Positions 6,493-13,679 of a stretch of 21,121 nt of DNA are shown piece after piece; positions within the stretch are counted from its first letter, which is position 1; the number at the start of each line of letters is the position of its first letter. Under the pieces are notes generated by a model that did no database searches, had not been told where the DNA came from, and saw nothing but the letters and a program-made list of their open reading frames with translations. This stretch comes from JAOZMY01 sp964577975 (lineage in GTDB: Bacteria > Desulfobacterota > S145-22), in assembly GCA_964577975.1 (NCBI GenBank), contig CAZOBB010000137.1, positions 1 to 21,121 on the forward strand. Direction: 5' to 3'. Made by a program: the position numbers and the translations under genes.

Positions 6493-6531
6493 AGGGAAGG
6501 GCGTGGACATTCATTCACCCTTCCCTTTTTT
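6493..6531 (+). terminator. Strong terminator of the rpsB-ferredoxin operon
   Basis: AGGGAAGGG (6493-6501) pairs perfectly with CCCTTCCCT (6518-6526) over a 16-nt loop, followed by a T-run through 6531. It lies 22 nt after the ferredoxin stop and faces the end of the minus-strand operon at 6555. Confidence 0.85.
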
Positions 6532-6554
6532 ATGCTTCTCAAGAGGAGGAGATT

Positions 6555-7109
6555 CTATTCGCTTGGCGCCGGAGGGAGGGGACGAGACGGCATCTTTTTT
6601 CTTGGGGGTTTGCGCATGCCCCCTCCTCGTTCTTGAACCCACCGTTTGATGAGTTCCCGTCGAAACCGTTGTTGAAACAGGAGGTAACGTCCGAGCTGCT
6701 CTTCCGTCAGGACCCCTTTGAGCTTTTGATACTCCTCCCTCGAGAGGGCGCAGATCCTCTCTGTGAGATCGAACAGCTTTGCGGCCATGGAATCGACAGC
6801 CGCCTTTTCGGAAGTTTTGTCACGGATGGACTGGCGCAATTTCCAGAGGAGGGCCCGTTTTTGTTCTATGAGGCGGGTCCTTTTCTCATCCATCGCTTTT
6901 ATGATGGGAAAGACTTTCAGGGCCGTTTCGCTGTCGAGGTTCAAGGCGTCCATCAGCTTCCACATTTTGATGGTCTCGATCTTCTCCATGACCCGTTGCC
7001 GGTTGGGAAGGGGTTTGGGCCGCGAGTCGGCGGTGCTTCCCAAAAAGACGGCGAAAAGGGTTGCCGCGGCGATAAAGATAAATTTTTTTCTGAATGTGGC
7101 TTTTTCCAT
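6555..7109 (-). CDS. Spy/CpxP-like exported helical protein
   Basis: The 184-residue protein begins with positive charges and a hydrophobic stretch (about 9-25) that looks like a Sec signal peptide, with likely cleavage near 28-30. The remainder is helical and rich in Arg, Lys, Glu and Leu. It includes LTEEQLGRYLLFQQRF (134-149), like the LTxxQ repeats of the Spy/CpxP/periplasmic heavy-metal-sensor group. The C-terminus is a basic, proline-rich tail (after 165). Such proteins act as periplasmic chaperones or stress sensors, but the specific role is unknown. GGAG precedes the ATG on the minus strand. It lies 114 nt downstream of the aap operon and may be co-transcribed or separate; no terminator between them was found. 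Confidence 0.6.
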   Translation of the reverse strand: MEKATFRKKFIFIAAATLFAVFLGSTADSRPKPLPNRQRVMEKIETIKMWKLMDALNLDSETALKVFPIIKAMDEKRTRLIEQKRALLWKLRQSIRDKTSEKAAVDSMAAKLFDLTERICALSREEYQKLKGVLTEEQLGRYLLFQQRFRRELIKRWVQERGGGMRKPPRKKMPSRPLPPAPSE

Positions 7110-7223
7110 CGTGGATCTCCTTTTTTCTTTTTTTACCTAAGAGACACCAGGAAGTCCGCAAGGTTTAAGCTTTCCGTGAAAAAATTCTTTCTACGGGGGA
7201 CGAAATTGAAAGGCGGGAGACGT

Positions 7224-7994
7224 TTATCTCAAAATCTGGCTGAGGAAGAGCTTGGTGCGGTCGTGTTTGGGGTGCGAAAAGAATTCCTCCGGTGTATTTT
7301 CCTCGATGATACGTCCGTAGTCCATGAACAAGACCCGGTGGGCGACGCTTTTGGCGAAACCCATTTCGTGGGTGACCACGATCATCGTCATTCCTTCCTG
7401 GGCCAGCTCCACCATGACGTCTAAAACCTCTTTGATCATTTCCGGGTCGAGGGCGGAGGTGGGTTCATCGAACAGCATGATTTTCGGATTCATGCACAGG
7501 CTTCGGGCGATGGCGACCCGTTGCTGTTGGCCTCCGGAGAGTTGGCCCGGATATTTTTTTGCCTGGTCGGCTATGTGCACCTTTTCGAGGAAGTACATGG
7601 CGGTTTCCTCGGCCTTCTTTCGGGGAATCTTCCGAACCCAGATGGGGCCTAGCGTCAGGTTGTCCAGAATGGTGAGGTGGGGAAAGAGATTGAAGTGTTG
7701 GAAGACCATGCCGACTTCCGCGCGAATTTTCTCGATGTTTTTGATATTGTTGGTCAGCTCGACGCCGTCGACGATGATTCGTCCCCGCTGGTGTTCTTCC
7801 AGGCGGTTGATACATCGGATGAGGGTTGATTTTCCCGACCCCGAAGGGCCGCAAATGACGATCCGTTCCTGGCGTTTTACCGTGAGGTTGATGCCTTGGA
7901 GGACGTGGAGCTCTCCAAACCATTTGTGCAGGTCGATGATCTCGATCATGGCGTTTTCCTGGTTTTTTTGATCTGATTCGCGTGGGTTCGTCAT
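7224..7994 (-). CDS. aapP: General L-amino-acid ABC transporter, ATP-binding subunit
   Basis: The 256-residue protein is the ATPase that drives polar amino-acid import. All ABC motifs are intact: Walker A GPSGSGKS (49-56), Q-loop Gln99, signature LSGGQQQR (152-159), Walker B IMLFDEP (172-178) and switch His209. Close similarity to the AapP/GlnQ/BztD group is clear from the block HKWFGELHVL and from CINRLEEHQRG. The start at 7994 has AAAGGA about 6 nt upstream; Met16 (MIEIIDLHKWFG) is a possible shorter start. It is the last transporter gene of the operon, 48 nt after aapM. Confidence 0.93.
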   Translation of the reverse strand: MTNPRESDQKNQENAMIEIIDLHKWFGELHVLQGINLTVKRQERIVICGPSGSGKSTLIRCINRLEEHQRGRIIVDGVELTNNIKNIEKIRAEVGMVFQHFNLFPHLTILDNLTLGPIWVRKIPRKKAEETAMYFLEKVHIADQAKKYPGQLSGGQQQRVAIARSLCMNPKIMLFDEPTSALDPEMIKEVLDVMVELAQEGMTMIVVTHEMGFAKSVAHRVLFMDYGRIIEENTPEEFFSHPKHDRTKLFLSQILR

Positions 7995-8042
7995 GATGAA
8001 TCCTTTATGGTTTTGGTAAGGATTTTGGGGTGGTAATTTTTT

Positions 8043-9152
8043 TCACTGTTTTTCTCCCTGCCCTAGCTCTCGTTCCAGTTTTCGGCTGTAGTTCGACATG
8101 GAGAAGCATCCTAGGAAGTAGAGGATGGCAATGAAAATATAGGCCTCGGGAGAAAATCCCATCCATTTTGGATTGGAGAGGACGGATTGGGTGGTTTTGA
8201 GGAGATCCCATAGGGCGATGATGACGACCAGGGAGGTGTCTTTGAAGGCGGAGATGAGGATGCTTACCGTGGGAGGGATGACGATCTTCAGGGCTTGGGG
8301 AAGGATGACGAGCCGCATGGTGAGCACGTAGTTCAACCCGAGGGATTCCGCCGCCTCGTACTGGCCTTTCGGAATGCCCTGCAACCCTCCCCGCACAACT
8401 TCGGCGATATAGGCGGCCGTGAAGAGGATGATGGCGACCTGGGCTCGTAGGATTTTGTTGATGGTCACCCCCTCCGGAAGGAATAGGGGGAAGATGATGG
8501 AGGCCATGAACAAGAGGCTGATGAGGGGGACTCCACGAATCATCTCGATGTAGATGACGCTTAGCCATTTGATACCGGGCATCTTGGATCGCCGTCCCAG
8601 CGCCAAGATCACGCCGAGAGGGTAAGCGGCCGTCAGGCCAAAGACGGAAAGCAGGAGGGTGAGAGGAAGCCCGCCCCACTTGGTGCTTTCCACGGGGGGT
8701 AGCCCGAAAATCCCACCTTTCATCAGTGTGCCCATCACGAAAAGGCCCACGATCCAGATGTAGATCAACGATTTTTTCCAGTTTTTGTTTCGACTGCTGT
8801 AATAGATCAGCCCGAAAAGGAGAAGCATCGCGATGAGAGGGCGCCATTGTTGGTCATACGGGTAGAATCCAAAGATGATGAACCGGATGTTGCTTGTGAT
8901 GACGGACCAGCACGCTCCCGTCGCCTTTTTACACACGTCCGCACAGTTGGGAGCCCAGATGCTGTCGATGAAGGCCCACCGAACGAAGGGGGGGATCGTC
9001 TTGTAGAGGATGAAAAGGGTGACGATCGTGAGGAGGGAATTGAAGTAACCGTTAAAGAGATTATTCCTCACCCATCCAATGACGCCCACACTGGTCGTTG
9101 GGGGTTTGATTTCCTCGGTGGCGTTTTTGGGATGTCCTGTGGGTTCGCTCAT
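8043..9152 (-). CDS. aapM: General L-amino-acid ABC transporter permease (AapM type)
   Basis: A 369-residue inner-membrane permease of the His/Glu/Gln family. The N-terminal third has extra hydrophobic segments, and a cysteine-containing loop (Cys70, Cys74, Cys81) typical of AapM/BztC compared with shorter GlnP-like permeases. The C-terminal transport domain carries the EAA loop (about 254-294, with GQYEAAESLGL), which docks on the ATPase. It starts 6 nt after the aapQ stop with only a weak ribosome site, implying translational coupling. AapQ and AapM would form the heteromeric channel. Confidence 0.92.
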   Translation of the reverse strand: MSEPTGHPKNATEEIKPPTTSVGVIGWVRNNLFNGYFNSLLTIVTLFILYKTIPPFVRWAFIDSIWAPNCADVCKKATGACWSVITSNIRFIIFGFYPYDQQWRPLIAMLLLFGLIYYSSRNKNWKKSLIYIWIVGLFVMGTLMKGGIFGLPPVESTKWGGLPLTLLLSVFGLTAAYPLGVILALGRRSKMPGIKWLSVIYIEMIRGVPLISLLFMASIIFPLFLPEGVTINKILRAQVAIILFTAAYIAEVVRGGLQGIPKGQYEAAESLGLNYVLTMRLVILPQALKIVIPPTVSILISAFKDTSLVVIIALWDLLKTTQSVLSNPKWMGFSPEAYIFIAILYFLGCFSMSNYSRKLERELGQGEKQ

Positions 9153-9158
9153 GGGATT

Positions 9159-10364
9159 TTATCTTTCGACCAACGCGGTTTTTTTGTTGTACCAGTTCAT
9201 AAACGCCGAGGTGGAGAGGCTGAAGATGAGATACACGGCCATGATGAGGGCAACCCCCTCGATGGCTTGGCCCGTCTGATTGATACAGGTGTTGGCGACG
9301 GATACGAAATCCGGGAAACCAATAGCGACGGCCAAGGAGCTGTTTTTCGTGAGATTCAGCATTTGGCTCGTGAGAGGGGGAATGATGACCCGTGCCGCTT
9401 GGGGAAGGATGACGAGATTCAGCACCTGAGACGGCTTGAGTCCTAACGCCATGGCGGCCTCCCGTTGTCCTTTGCTGACCGATTGGATTCCGGCCCTCAC
9501 GACTTCCGCCACGAACGCGGCCGTGTAGAGGACGAGTCCCAAAAGGAGCGCGATGAATTCAGGACTTAGCATGATACCCCCTTTGAAGTTGAAACCGACG
9601 AGATGGGGGGTATTGACCTGAAGGGGAAACCCGAAGATCGCCCAGGTGAGGAGGGGACCGCCGAAGATGAGGATCAAGGAGACGGTAAAGACAGGGAAGA
9701 TCTTTCCCGTCTTTTCCTGACGTTTTCTCGCCCATTTTTTCAGGAAATAGGAGGCGACACAGGCGAGGACGAAGGAGATAAACATCCATTTGTAGGCCGG
9801 GATGGAAGCGGGAACGGCCAGTGCGACTCCCCGGTTGCTCAGAAAAACGCCGTGAAAGGGATGCAGCGCCTGGCGAGGCGAAGGGAGGGTTTCATAGAAG
9901 ATGGCGTACCAGAAGAAGAGCTGGAGAAGCACAGGAATATCTTGCATGACTTCGATATAAAACCCGGCGAGTTTGGAGATCAGCCAGTTCGTCGATAGGC
10001 GGGCAATGCCGATGAACGTGCCGAGGATGAGGGTAAGGATGATACCGATGAAAGACACCTTCAGGGTGTTGAGGGCTCCCACCAGGAGGGCGCGTCCGTA
10101 GGTGCTGGCCGCCGAGTAGGGAATGAGGGATTCGCCGATTTCGAACGATGCCTCTTTGTGAAGAAACCCGAAACCCGTGGCGATGTGTTGCCGTTTGAGA
10201 TTGACGATGGTGTTGGAGACGAGATAGTAGGCCAACAGTCCCACGAGGCAAAAGACGATGATCTGATAGAAGATGGCACGCCATTTCGGGTCGAGCCAAA
10301 ACGGAACTTTTTCTATCTCTTTGAGATACGGTTCTTGCCTTTCTGAGATACCGGAACCCGCCAT
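9159..10364 (-). CDS. aapQ: General L-amino-acid ABC transporter permease (AapQ type)
   Basis: A 401-residue membrane permease. After an N-terminal segment (about 31-50) and a periplasmic stretch, the transport domain begins near residue 93. A long insert (about 160-270) contains further hydrophobic segments, as in AapQ/BztB proteins. The EAA loop spans 290-330 (KGQREAAMALGL). The segment IPVLLQLFFWYAIFYETLPSP (143-163) is typical of AapQ. On the minus strand AGAAAGG lies about 9 nt upstream of the ATG. An 84-nt gap with a strong hairpin separates it from aapJ. Confidence 0.92.
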   Translation of the reverse strand: MAGSGISERQEPYLKEIEKVPFWLDPKWRAIFYQIIVFCLVGLLAYYLVSNTIVNLKRQHIATGFGFLHKEASFEIGESLIPYSAASTYGRALLVGALNTLKVSFIGIILTLILGTFIGIARLSTNWLISKLAGFYIEVMQDIPVLLQLFFWYAIFYETLPSPRQALHPFHGVFLSNRGVALAVPASIPAYKWMFISFVLACVASYFLKKWARKRQEKTGKIFPVFTVSLILIFGGPLLTWAIFGFPLQVNTPHLVGFNFKGGIMLSPEFIALLLGLVLYTAAFVAEVVRAGIQSVSKGQREAAMALGLKPSQVLNLVILPQAARVIIPPLTSQMLNLTKNSSLAVAIGFPDFVSVANTCINQTGQAIEGVALIMAVYLIFSLSTSAFMNWYNKKTALVER

Positions 10365-10404
10365 TCCTTCAGGCCTTTCTCCCTATCTGGAGGCGAATGG
10401 TGAG

Positions 10405-10439
10405 AAAAGGAGGGCAGACTTGCCGTCCGCCCCCCTTTT
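10405..10439 (-). terminator. Hairpin between aapJ and aapQ, probable attenuator or mRNA stabiliser
   Basis: On the minus strand an 11-bp stem (with two G-U pairs), made by the sequences at 10435-10425 and 10419-10409, encloses a 5-nt loop and is followed by TTTT. On the plus strand it has A4 on the left and T4 on the right, so it is symmetric in appearance. Hairpins in this position commonly protect the upstream binding-protein message or reduce read-through, giving more binding protein than permease. That role is inferred here. Confidence 0.65.
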
Positions 10440-10448
10440 GATTGGCGA

Positions 10449-11468
10449 TTAACGGAAGGGGGCTGCGTACATCAGCCCGCCCTTGGTCCAAAGGGCGTTT
10501 AGACCGCGTTTCAGACCGAGAGGCGTGTTCACTCCCACGTTTCTTTCGAAGATTTCGCCGTAGTTGCCCACGGCCTTGATGATATTGTAGGCCCATTTGT
10601 CGTCGAGTCCAAGGTCTTTTCCCAAACCAGGTGTAACGCCGAGGAATCGTTTGACCCTTGGATCGCTGCTCTTGAGCATTTCATCCACGTTCTTGGACGT
10701 GATTCCCAGTTCCTCCGCCTGGATCAAGGCCATGACCGTCCAGTTGACGATGTCGTACCATTGATCGTCGCCGTGGCGCACGACAGGAGCCAGGGGTTCC
10801 TTGGAGATGATTTCCGGAAGCAGCACGTAATCTTTGGGATTTGGCGCGATGGAACGAATGGCGGCCAACTGGGACGAATCGGAGGTGATGACGTCACATC
10901 GTCCCGCGAAGAAGGCCTTGTTCAGTTCCGCCGCCTGTTCGATGACGACCGGTTTCCATTTCATTCCATTTTTACGGAAGAAGTCGGCCGCGTTCATCTC
11001 GGTGGTCGTTCCGGGAAGCACGCAGACGGTGGCTCCGTTCAGCTCTTTGGCGCTTTTGATTCCCAGCTTTTTGGGCACGAGGAACCCTTGTCCGTCATAG
11101 AAGTTGACATGGACGAAGTTGAGACCGTTGACCGTTTCTCTCGTCAGGGTCTGGGTGGTGTTCCGGCAGAGCACGTCGATCTCTTTCGATTGAAGCGCCG
11201 GCAGACGTTGTACGGCCGTCAAGGCGATGAATTTGATCTTGCTGGCATCACCGAAGACCGCCACGGCGATCGCTTTGGCGGTGTCCACGTCGAGCCCCTT
11301 CCACACGCCTTTCTTGTCCGGCATGCTGAATCCGAAGACACTCCCGTTGACCCCTACTTTCAGGTACCCTCGTTGTCGGACTTCCTGAAGGGTTCCGGCC
11401 ATGGCGGCGGTTGTCATGGCGATGAAGACCACGGCCACAGCCAGGGCGATGAGTTTTGCGCGTTTCAT
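10449..11468 (-). CDS. aapJ: General L-amino-acid ABC transporter substrate-binding protein
   Basis: The 339-residue periplasmic binding protein has a clear signal peptide (residues 1-24, cleavage after AMA). The mature part begins with LQEVRQRGYLKVGVNG, and GLDVDTAKAIAVAVFGD is characteristic of the SBP_bac_3 AapJ/BztA group. RNTTQTLTRE, ITSDSSQLAAIR and WTVMALIQAEE are family-like segments. Length matches AapJ (about 340) rather than the shorter GlnH (about 250). AAGGAGG lies 8 nt upstream of the ATG. It is the first gene of aapJQMP, with 204 nt of non-coding sequence before it. Related systems import a broad range of L-amino acids. Confidence 0.94.
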   Translation of the reverse strand: MKRAKLIALAVAVVFIAMTTAAMAGTLQEVRQRGYLKVGVNGSVFGFSMPDKKGVWKGLDVDTAKAIAVAVFGDASKIKFIALTAVQRLPALQSKEIDVLCRNTTQTLTRETVNGLNFVHVNFYDGQGFLVPKKLGIKSAKELNGATVCVLPGTTTEMNAADFFRKNGMKWKPVVIEQAAELNKAFFAGRCDVITSDSSQLAAIRSIAPNPKDYVLLPEIISKEPLAPVVRHGDDQWYDIVNWTVMALIQAEELGITSKNVDEMLKSSDPRVKRFLGVTPGLGKDLGLDDKWAYNIIKAVGNYGEIFERNVGVNTPLGLKRGLNALWTKGGLMYAAPFR

Positions 11469-11672
11469 ACCTTCCTCCTTTCTTACGTTAAAGGGTTTAA
11501 CACACGGATGTCCGGAGACATCTTTCCACGTCGTGTAAATCTTGGTGGGGGAAATAATAAGAAATGATGAAATTTGATGAAGCCCCCTCTCCTCCCATTC
11601 TCATGCTGTTCACATATCACAATCACCCCTGAGGATTCAAGGAAATTATTTCGAGTAGGAGAAGGGATCGTG

Positions 11673-11894
11673 TTATCTGATGGCCGCATTTAGCTCCGCG
11701 AGGAGTTTTTCCCCGTCAAGATTGTATTTCGAAATGACAAGGGAAAGAGGTTCGAAGAGGTTATAGCAGATGAGGCATTCCCCCGCGACGGCATCGTATT
11801 TCTTGAAGACATCCTGAGTCGATGCGAACCTTTCCACGATGTCAAGGATGGTCATTTCAGGGGTGATTTCTCGCTTTTTTCCGGTTTCTTCCAT
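11673..11894 (-). CDS. DUF1858-like small protein with CxxC motif
   Basis: A short protein, 73 residues from ATG 11894. It contains ITPEMTILDIVERF, then VFKKYDAVAGECLICYN and YNLDGEKLLAELNAAI. This matches the layout of DUF1858 (hydrid-cluster-associated) domains, where an opening ITxxMTI is followed by a cysteine pair; here the pair is CLIC. The frame extends to a TTG at 11954, but that TTG is the first triplet of a perfect TTGACA box with no Shine-Dalgarno before it, so ATG 11894 is preferred even though its ribosome site is weak. The role is unknown; redox or metal binding is plausible because of the cysteines. It is transcribed away from prmA. Confidence 0.7.
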   Translation of the reverse strand: MEETGKKREITPEMTILDIVERFASTQDVFKKYDAVAGECLICYNLFEPLSLVISKYNLDGEKLLAELNAAIR

Positions 11895-11925
11895 TTCTTC
11901 AGGGACTTGGGAAAATATTCCACAC

Positions 11926-11969
11926 ACTTTGGCACGCCTTGAAGGATTTGTCAAATCGGAAATACCGAT
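11926..11969 (-). promoter_or_regulatory. Candidate promoter and dyad of the DUF1858-like gene
   Basis: On the minus strand a perfect TTGACA (11954-11949) is followed 17 nt later by CAAAGT (11931-11926), a weak -10. This would give a leader of about 25 nt to ATG 11894. Immediately upstream of the -35 is a perfect dyad, ATCGG-AAATA-CCGAT (11955-11969), placed like an activator or repressor site. The -35 and dyad are visible; their use is inference. Confidence 0.4.
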
Positions 11970-12023
11970 AATCTCAACCCCCTGCCATCGGATTTTTGTA
12001 TAGGGAGGGATAACACGGGTTAC

Positions 12024-12052
12024 ATGACAGGGAAAAGGGAATTTGTTATGAT
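12024..12052 (+). promoter_or_regulatory. Candidate sigma70 promoter of prmA
   Basis: ATGACA (12024-12029, 5 of 6 matches to the -35 consensus) and TATGAT (12047-12052, 5 of 6 matches to the -10) are separated by exactly 17 nt. The expected transcription start is about 12058-12060, only a few bases before the prmA ATG at 12062. The message would then be nearly leaderless. Confidence 0.5.
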
Positions 12053-12061
12053 GAAAGGCCC

Positions 12062-12931
12062 ATGTATGAGATTATTATTCATGCCCACGAGGTGGCGGCC
12101 GAGGCAATCGGGGCGTTCCTTGAAAGTCGAGGAATTCCCTACGGGGTAGGAACGGAGCCGGAGCGTGAAGCGGTAAAGGTCTTTTTCTACCTCGAGGAAA
12201 AGGTCTGGCGTGGGTTGAAAGGCCTGATGTGGGAAAAGCTTCAGGAGATTGGCTCGATTTTTCGGATCCCCCATCCTGTGATCGAGGAAAGTCCCCTTCA
12301 AGAGGATTGGAAGGTCGCATGGAAGCGGTACGCGCGGACCTATCGAATACGAGACGCATTGGTGATCAAACCTAGCTGGCGGTCTTTCCGGAAATCTCCC
12401 GCGTGTCCCGTCATTTCGATCGATCCTCAAATGGCGTTCGGGACGGGGGGACATCCCTCCACGAGACTCTGTCTCTACTACCTTGTGGACATAGCCGAGA
12501 CGTGCCCACTTCGTATGGAAAAGGTGCTGGACGTGGGAACCGGTTCGGGGGTGCTGGCCATCGCGGCGGCAAAGCTGGGTGCCCGGTGTATTCATGCCAT
12601 CGATGTCGATTCGGATGCGGTGAAAACGGCTAAGGAAAACATTCGCAGGAATGGGGTGGAAGCGAACATTGTCCTCGAGAGAAAGGAACTTCGAGAGGTT
12701 CAGGATCGTTTTCCTTTGATACTCGCAAACTTAGAGGAATCTGTTCTGTTGAGTCTCTTGCCTGAGTTTTCTCGTCGTGTGGCGTCCGATGGGTGGTTGA
12801 TCGTATCGGGACTCGTCTCGAGGCAAGGACGGACGTTTGTCGCCCGGGCGCGGGAAGAAGGGTGGCGTAAGGTTTCCCATCGCCATTCCGGGGTATGGGT
12901 TTCCTATTGCCTGGAGAGAGGACGTGAGTAG
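12062..12931 (+). CDS. prmA: Ribosomal protein L11 methyltransferase
   Basis: PrmA methylates ribosomal protein L11 using S-adenosylmethionine. The 289-residue protein has the N-terminal substrate-recognition domain (1-about 110), the diagnostic DPQMAFGTGGHPST (121-134) and the SAM-binding motif DVGTGSG (157-163). The acidic AIDVDSDAV end of strand 2 and LILANL (219-224) complete the class I fold. Usual PrmA has GTGTHPTT where this has GTGGHPST, a mild variation. ATG 12062 has GAAAGG just upstream. Its last eight bases overlap rsmE. Confidence 0.93.
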   Translation: MYEIIIHAHEVAAEAIGAFLESRGIPYGVGTEPEREAVKVFFYLEEKVWRGLKGLMWEKLQEIGSIFRIPHPVIEESPLQEDWKVAWKRYARTYRIRDALVIKPSWRSFRKSPACPVISIDPQMAFGTGGHPSTRLCLYYLVDIAETCPLRMEKVLDVGTGSGVLAIAAAKLGARCIHAIDVDSDAVKTAKENIRRNGVEANIVLERKELREVQDRFPLILANLEESVLLSLLPEFSRRVASDGWLIVSGLVSRQGRTFVARAREEGWRKVSHRHSGVWVSYCLERGRE

Positions 12932-13664
12932 GGTTCCGCAATTTTTTGCTTCCCGCGTGTGGGATGAAGAGGGGATTGCCGTCGTGGAAGGGGACGAACA
13001 TGTCCATTTGAGCAGGGTGCTCAGGTTGGGTGTGGAAAAAGAGGTGTTCGTGTCAGACGGGAGAGGGCGGCGTTGGCGGGGTGTGATTGCCGAGGTGGGA
13101 AGGGGGCAAACCCGCATCCGGCTCCGGTCGCTGCTGGAGGAGCCGGAGGGGCGGTCTCTGGAGATTACCCTGATCCAGGCACTTCCCAAGCGTCGGAAGA
13201 TGGAGTGGATTCTGCAGAAGGCGACGGAGATGGGAGTTTCCCGCATAGTTCCCGTGGAGTCGAGATATTGCGTCGCGCGGTTGAGGGGGGAAAAACGGGA
13301 CAAACGATACGAGCGATGGAAGGCGATCGTCAAAGCGGCGGCGAAACAATCCTACCGCTCGTCTTTGCCCGCCTTGACGGAAGTGATGCCACTGGCAGAT
13401 GCCCTGCGTTGTTACCGGGGGGAGTTGAATATTTTTTTGGCACCTGATAGTGAGAGCTCATTGAGGGACCGTCTCGCTCATCATCGGGAGGTTACAAAGG
13501 TGGTGGTGGTGATCGGCGCAGAGGGGGGGTTCCACCCTGATGAGAAAAGAATTGCCACGGAGGCGGGGTATCTTCCGTGTCACCTCGGAAAAGGGGTTTT
13601 GCGGGTGGAAACGGCGGTAGTCAAGGTGCTATCTATACTCCAATACCTGTATGGAGAGGGGTGA
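12924..13664 (+). CDS. rsmE: 16S rRNA m3U1498 methyltransferase
   Basis: RsmE is a SPOUT-class, knotted methyltransferase that modifies U1498 of 16S rRNA. The 246-residue protein begins with the PUA-like domain (HVHLSRVLRL, 26-35). It carries EWILQKATEMGVSRIVPV (94-111), and the SAM-knot motifs IGAEGGF (197-203) and LGKGVLRVETAV (221-232). The frame is open from 12837 inside prmA, but GTG 12924 gives the family length and has GGAGAG 5 nt upstream. The prmA-rsmE pair with an 8-nt overlap is a common arrangement and suggests translational coupling. Confidence 0.95.
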   Translation: MSRVPQFFASRVWDEEGIAVVEGDEHVHLSRVLRLGVEKEVFVSDGRGRRWRGVIAEVGRGQTRIRLRSLLEEPEGRSLEITLIQALPKRRKMEWILQKATEMGVSRIVPVESRYCVARLRGEKRDKRYERWKAIVKAAAKQSYRSSLPALTEVMPLADALRCYRGELNIFLAPDSESSLRDRLAHHREVTKVVVVIGAEGGFHPDEKRIATEAGYLPCHLGKGVLRVETAVVKVLSILQYLYGEG

Positions 13665-13679
13665 GTATGAGAGGAGAGG

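Noticed and set aside
7165..7200. Imperfect hairpin (CCGT...ACGG with a GAAA/TTTC inner stem) between aapP and the Spy-like gene
   Set aside because: Short, bulged and without a T-run on the minus strand, so it is not called as a terminator.
6633..7424. Plus-strand frames of 263 codons here and 268 codons at 10761-11567, opposite the aap operon
   Set aside because: Both lie opposite well-supported minus-strand genes and show no protein-family signal.
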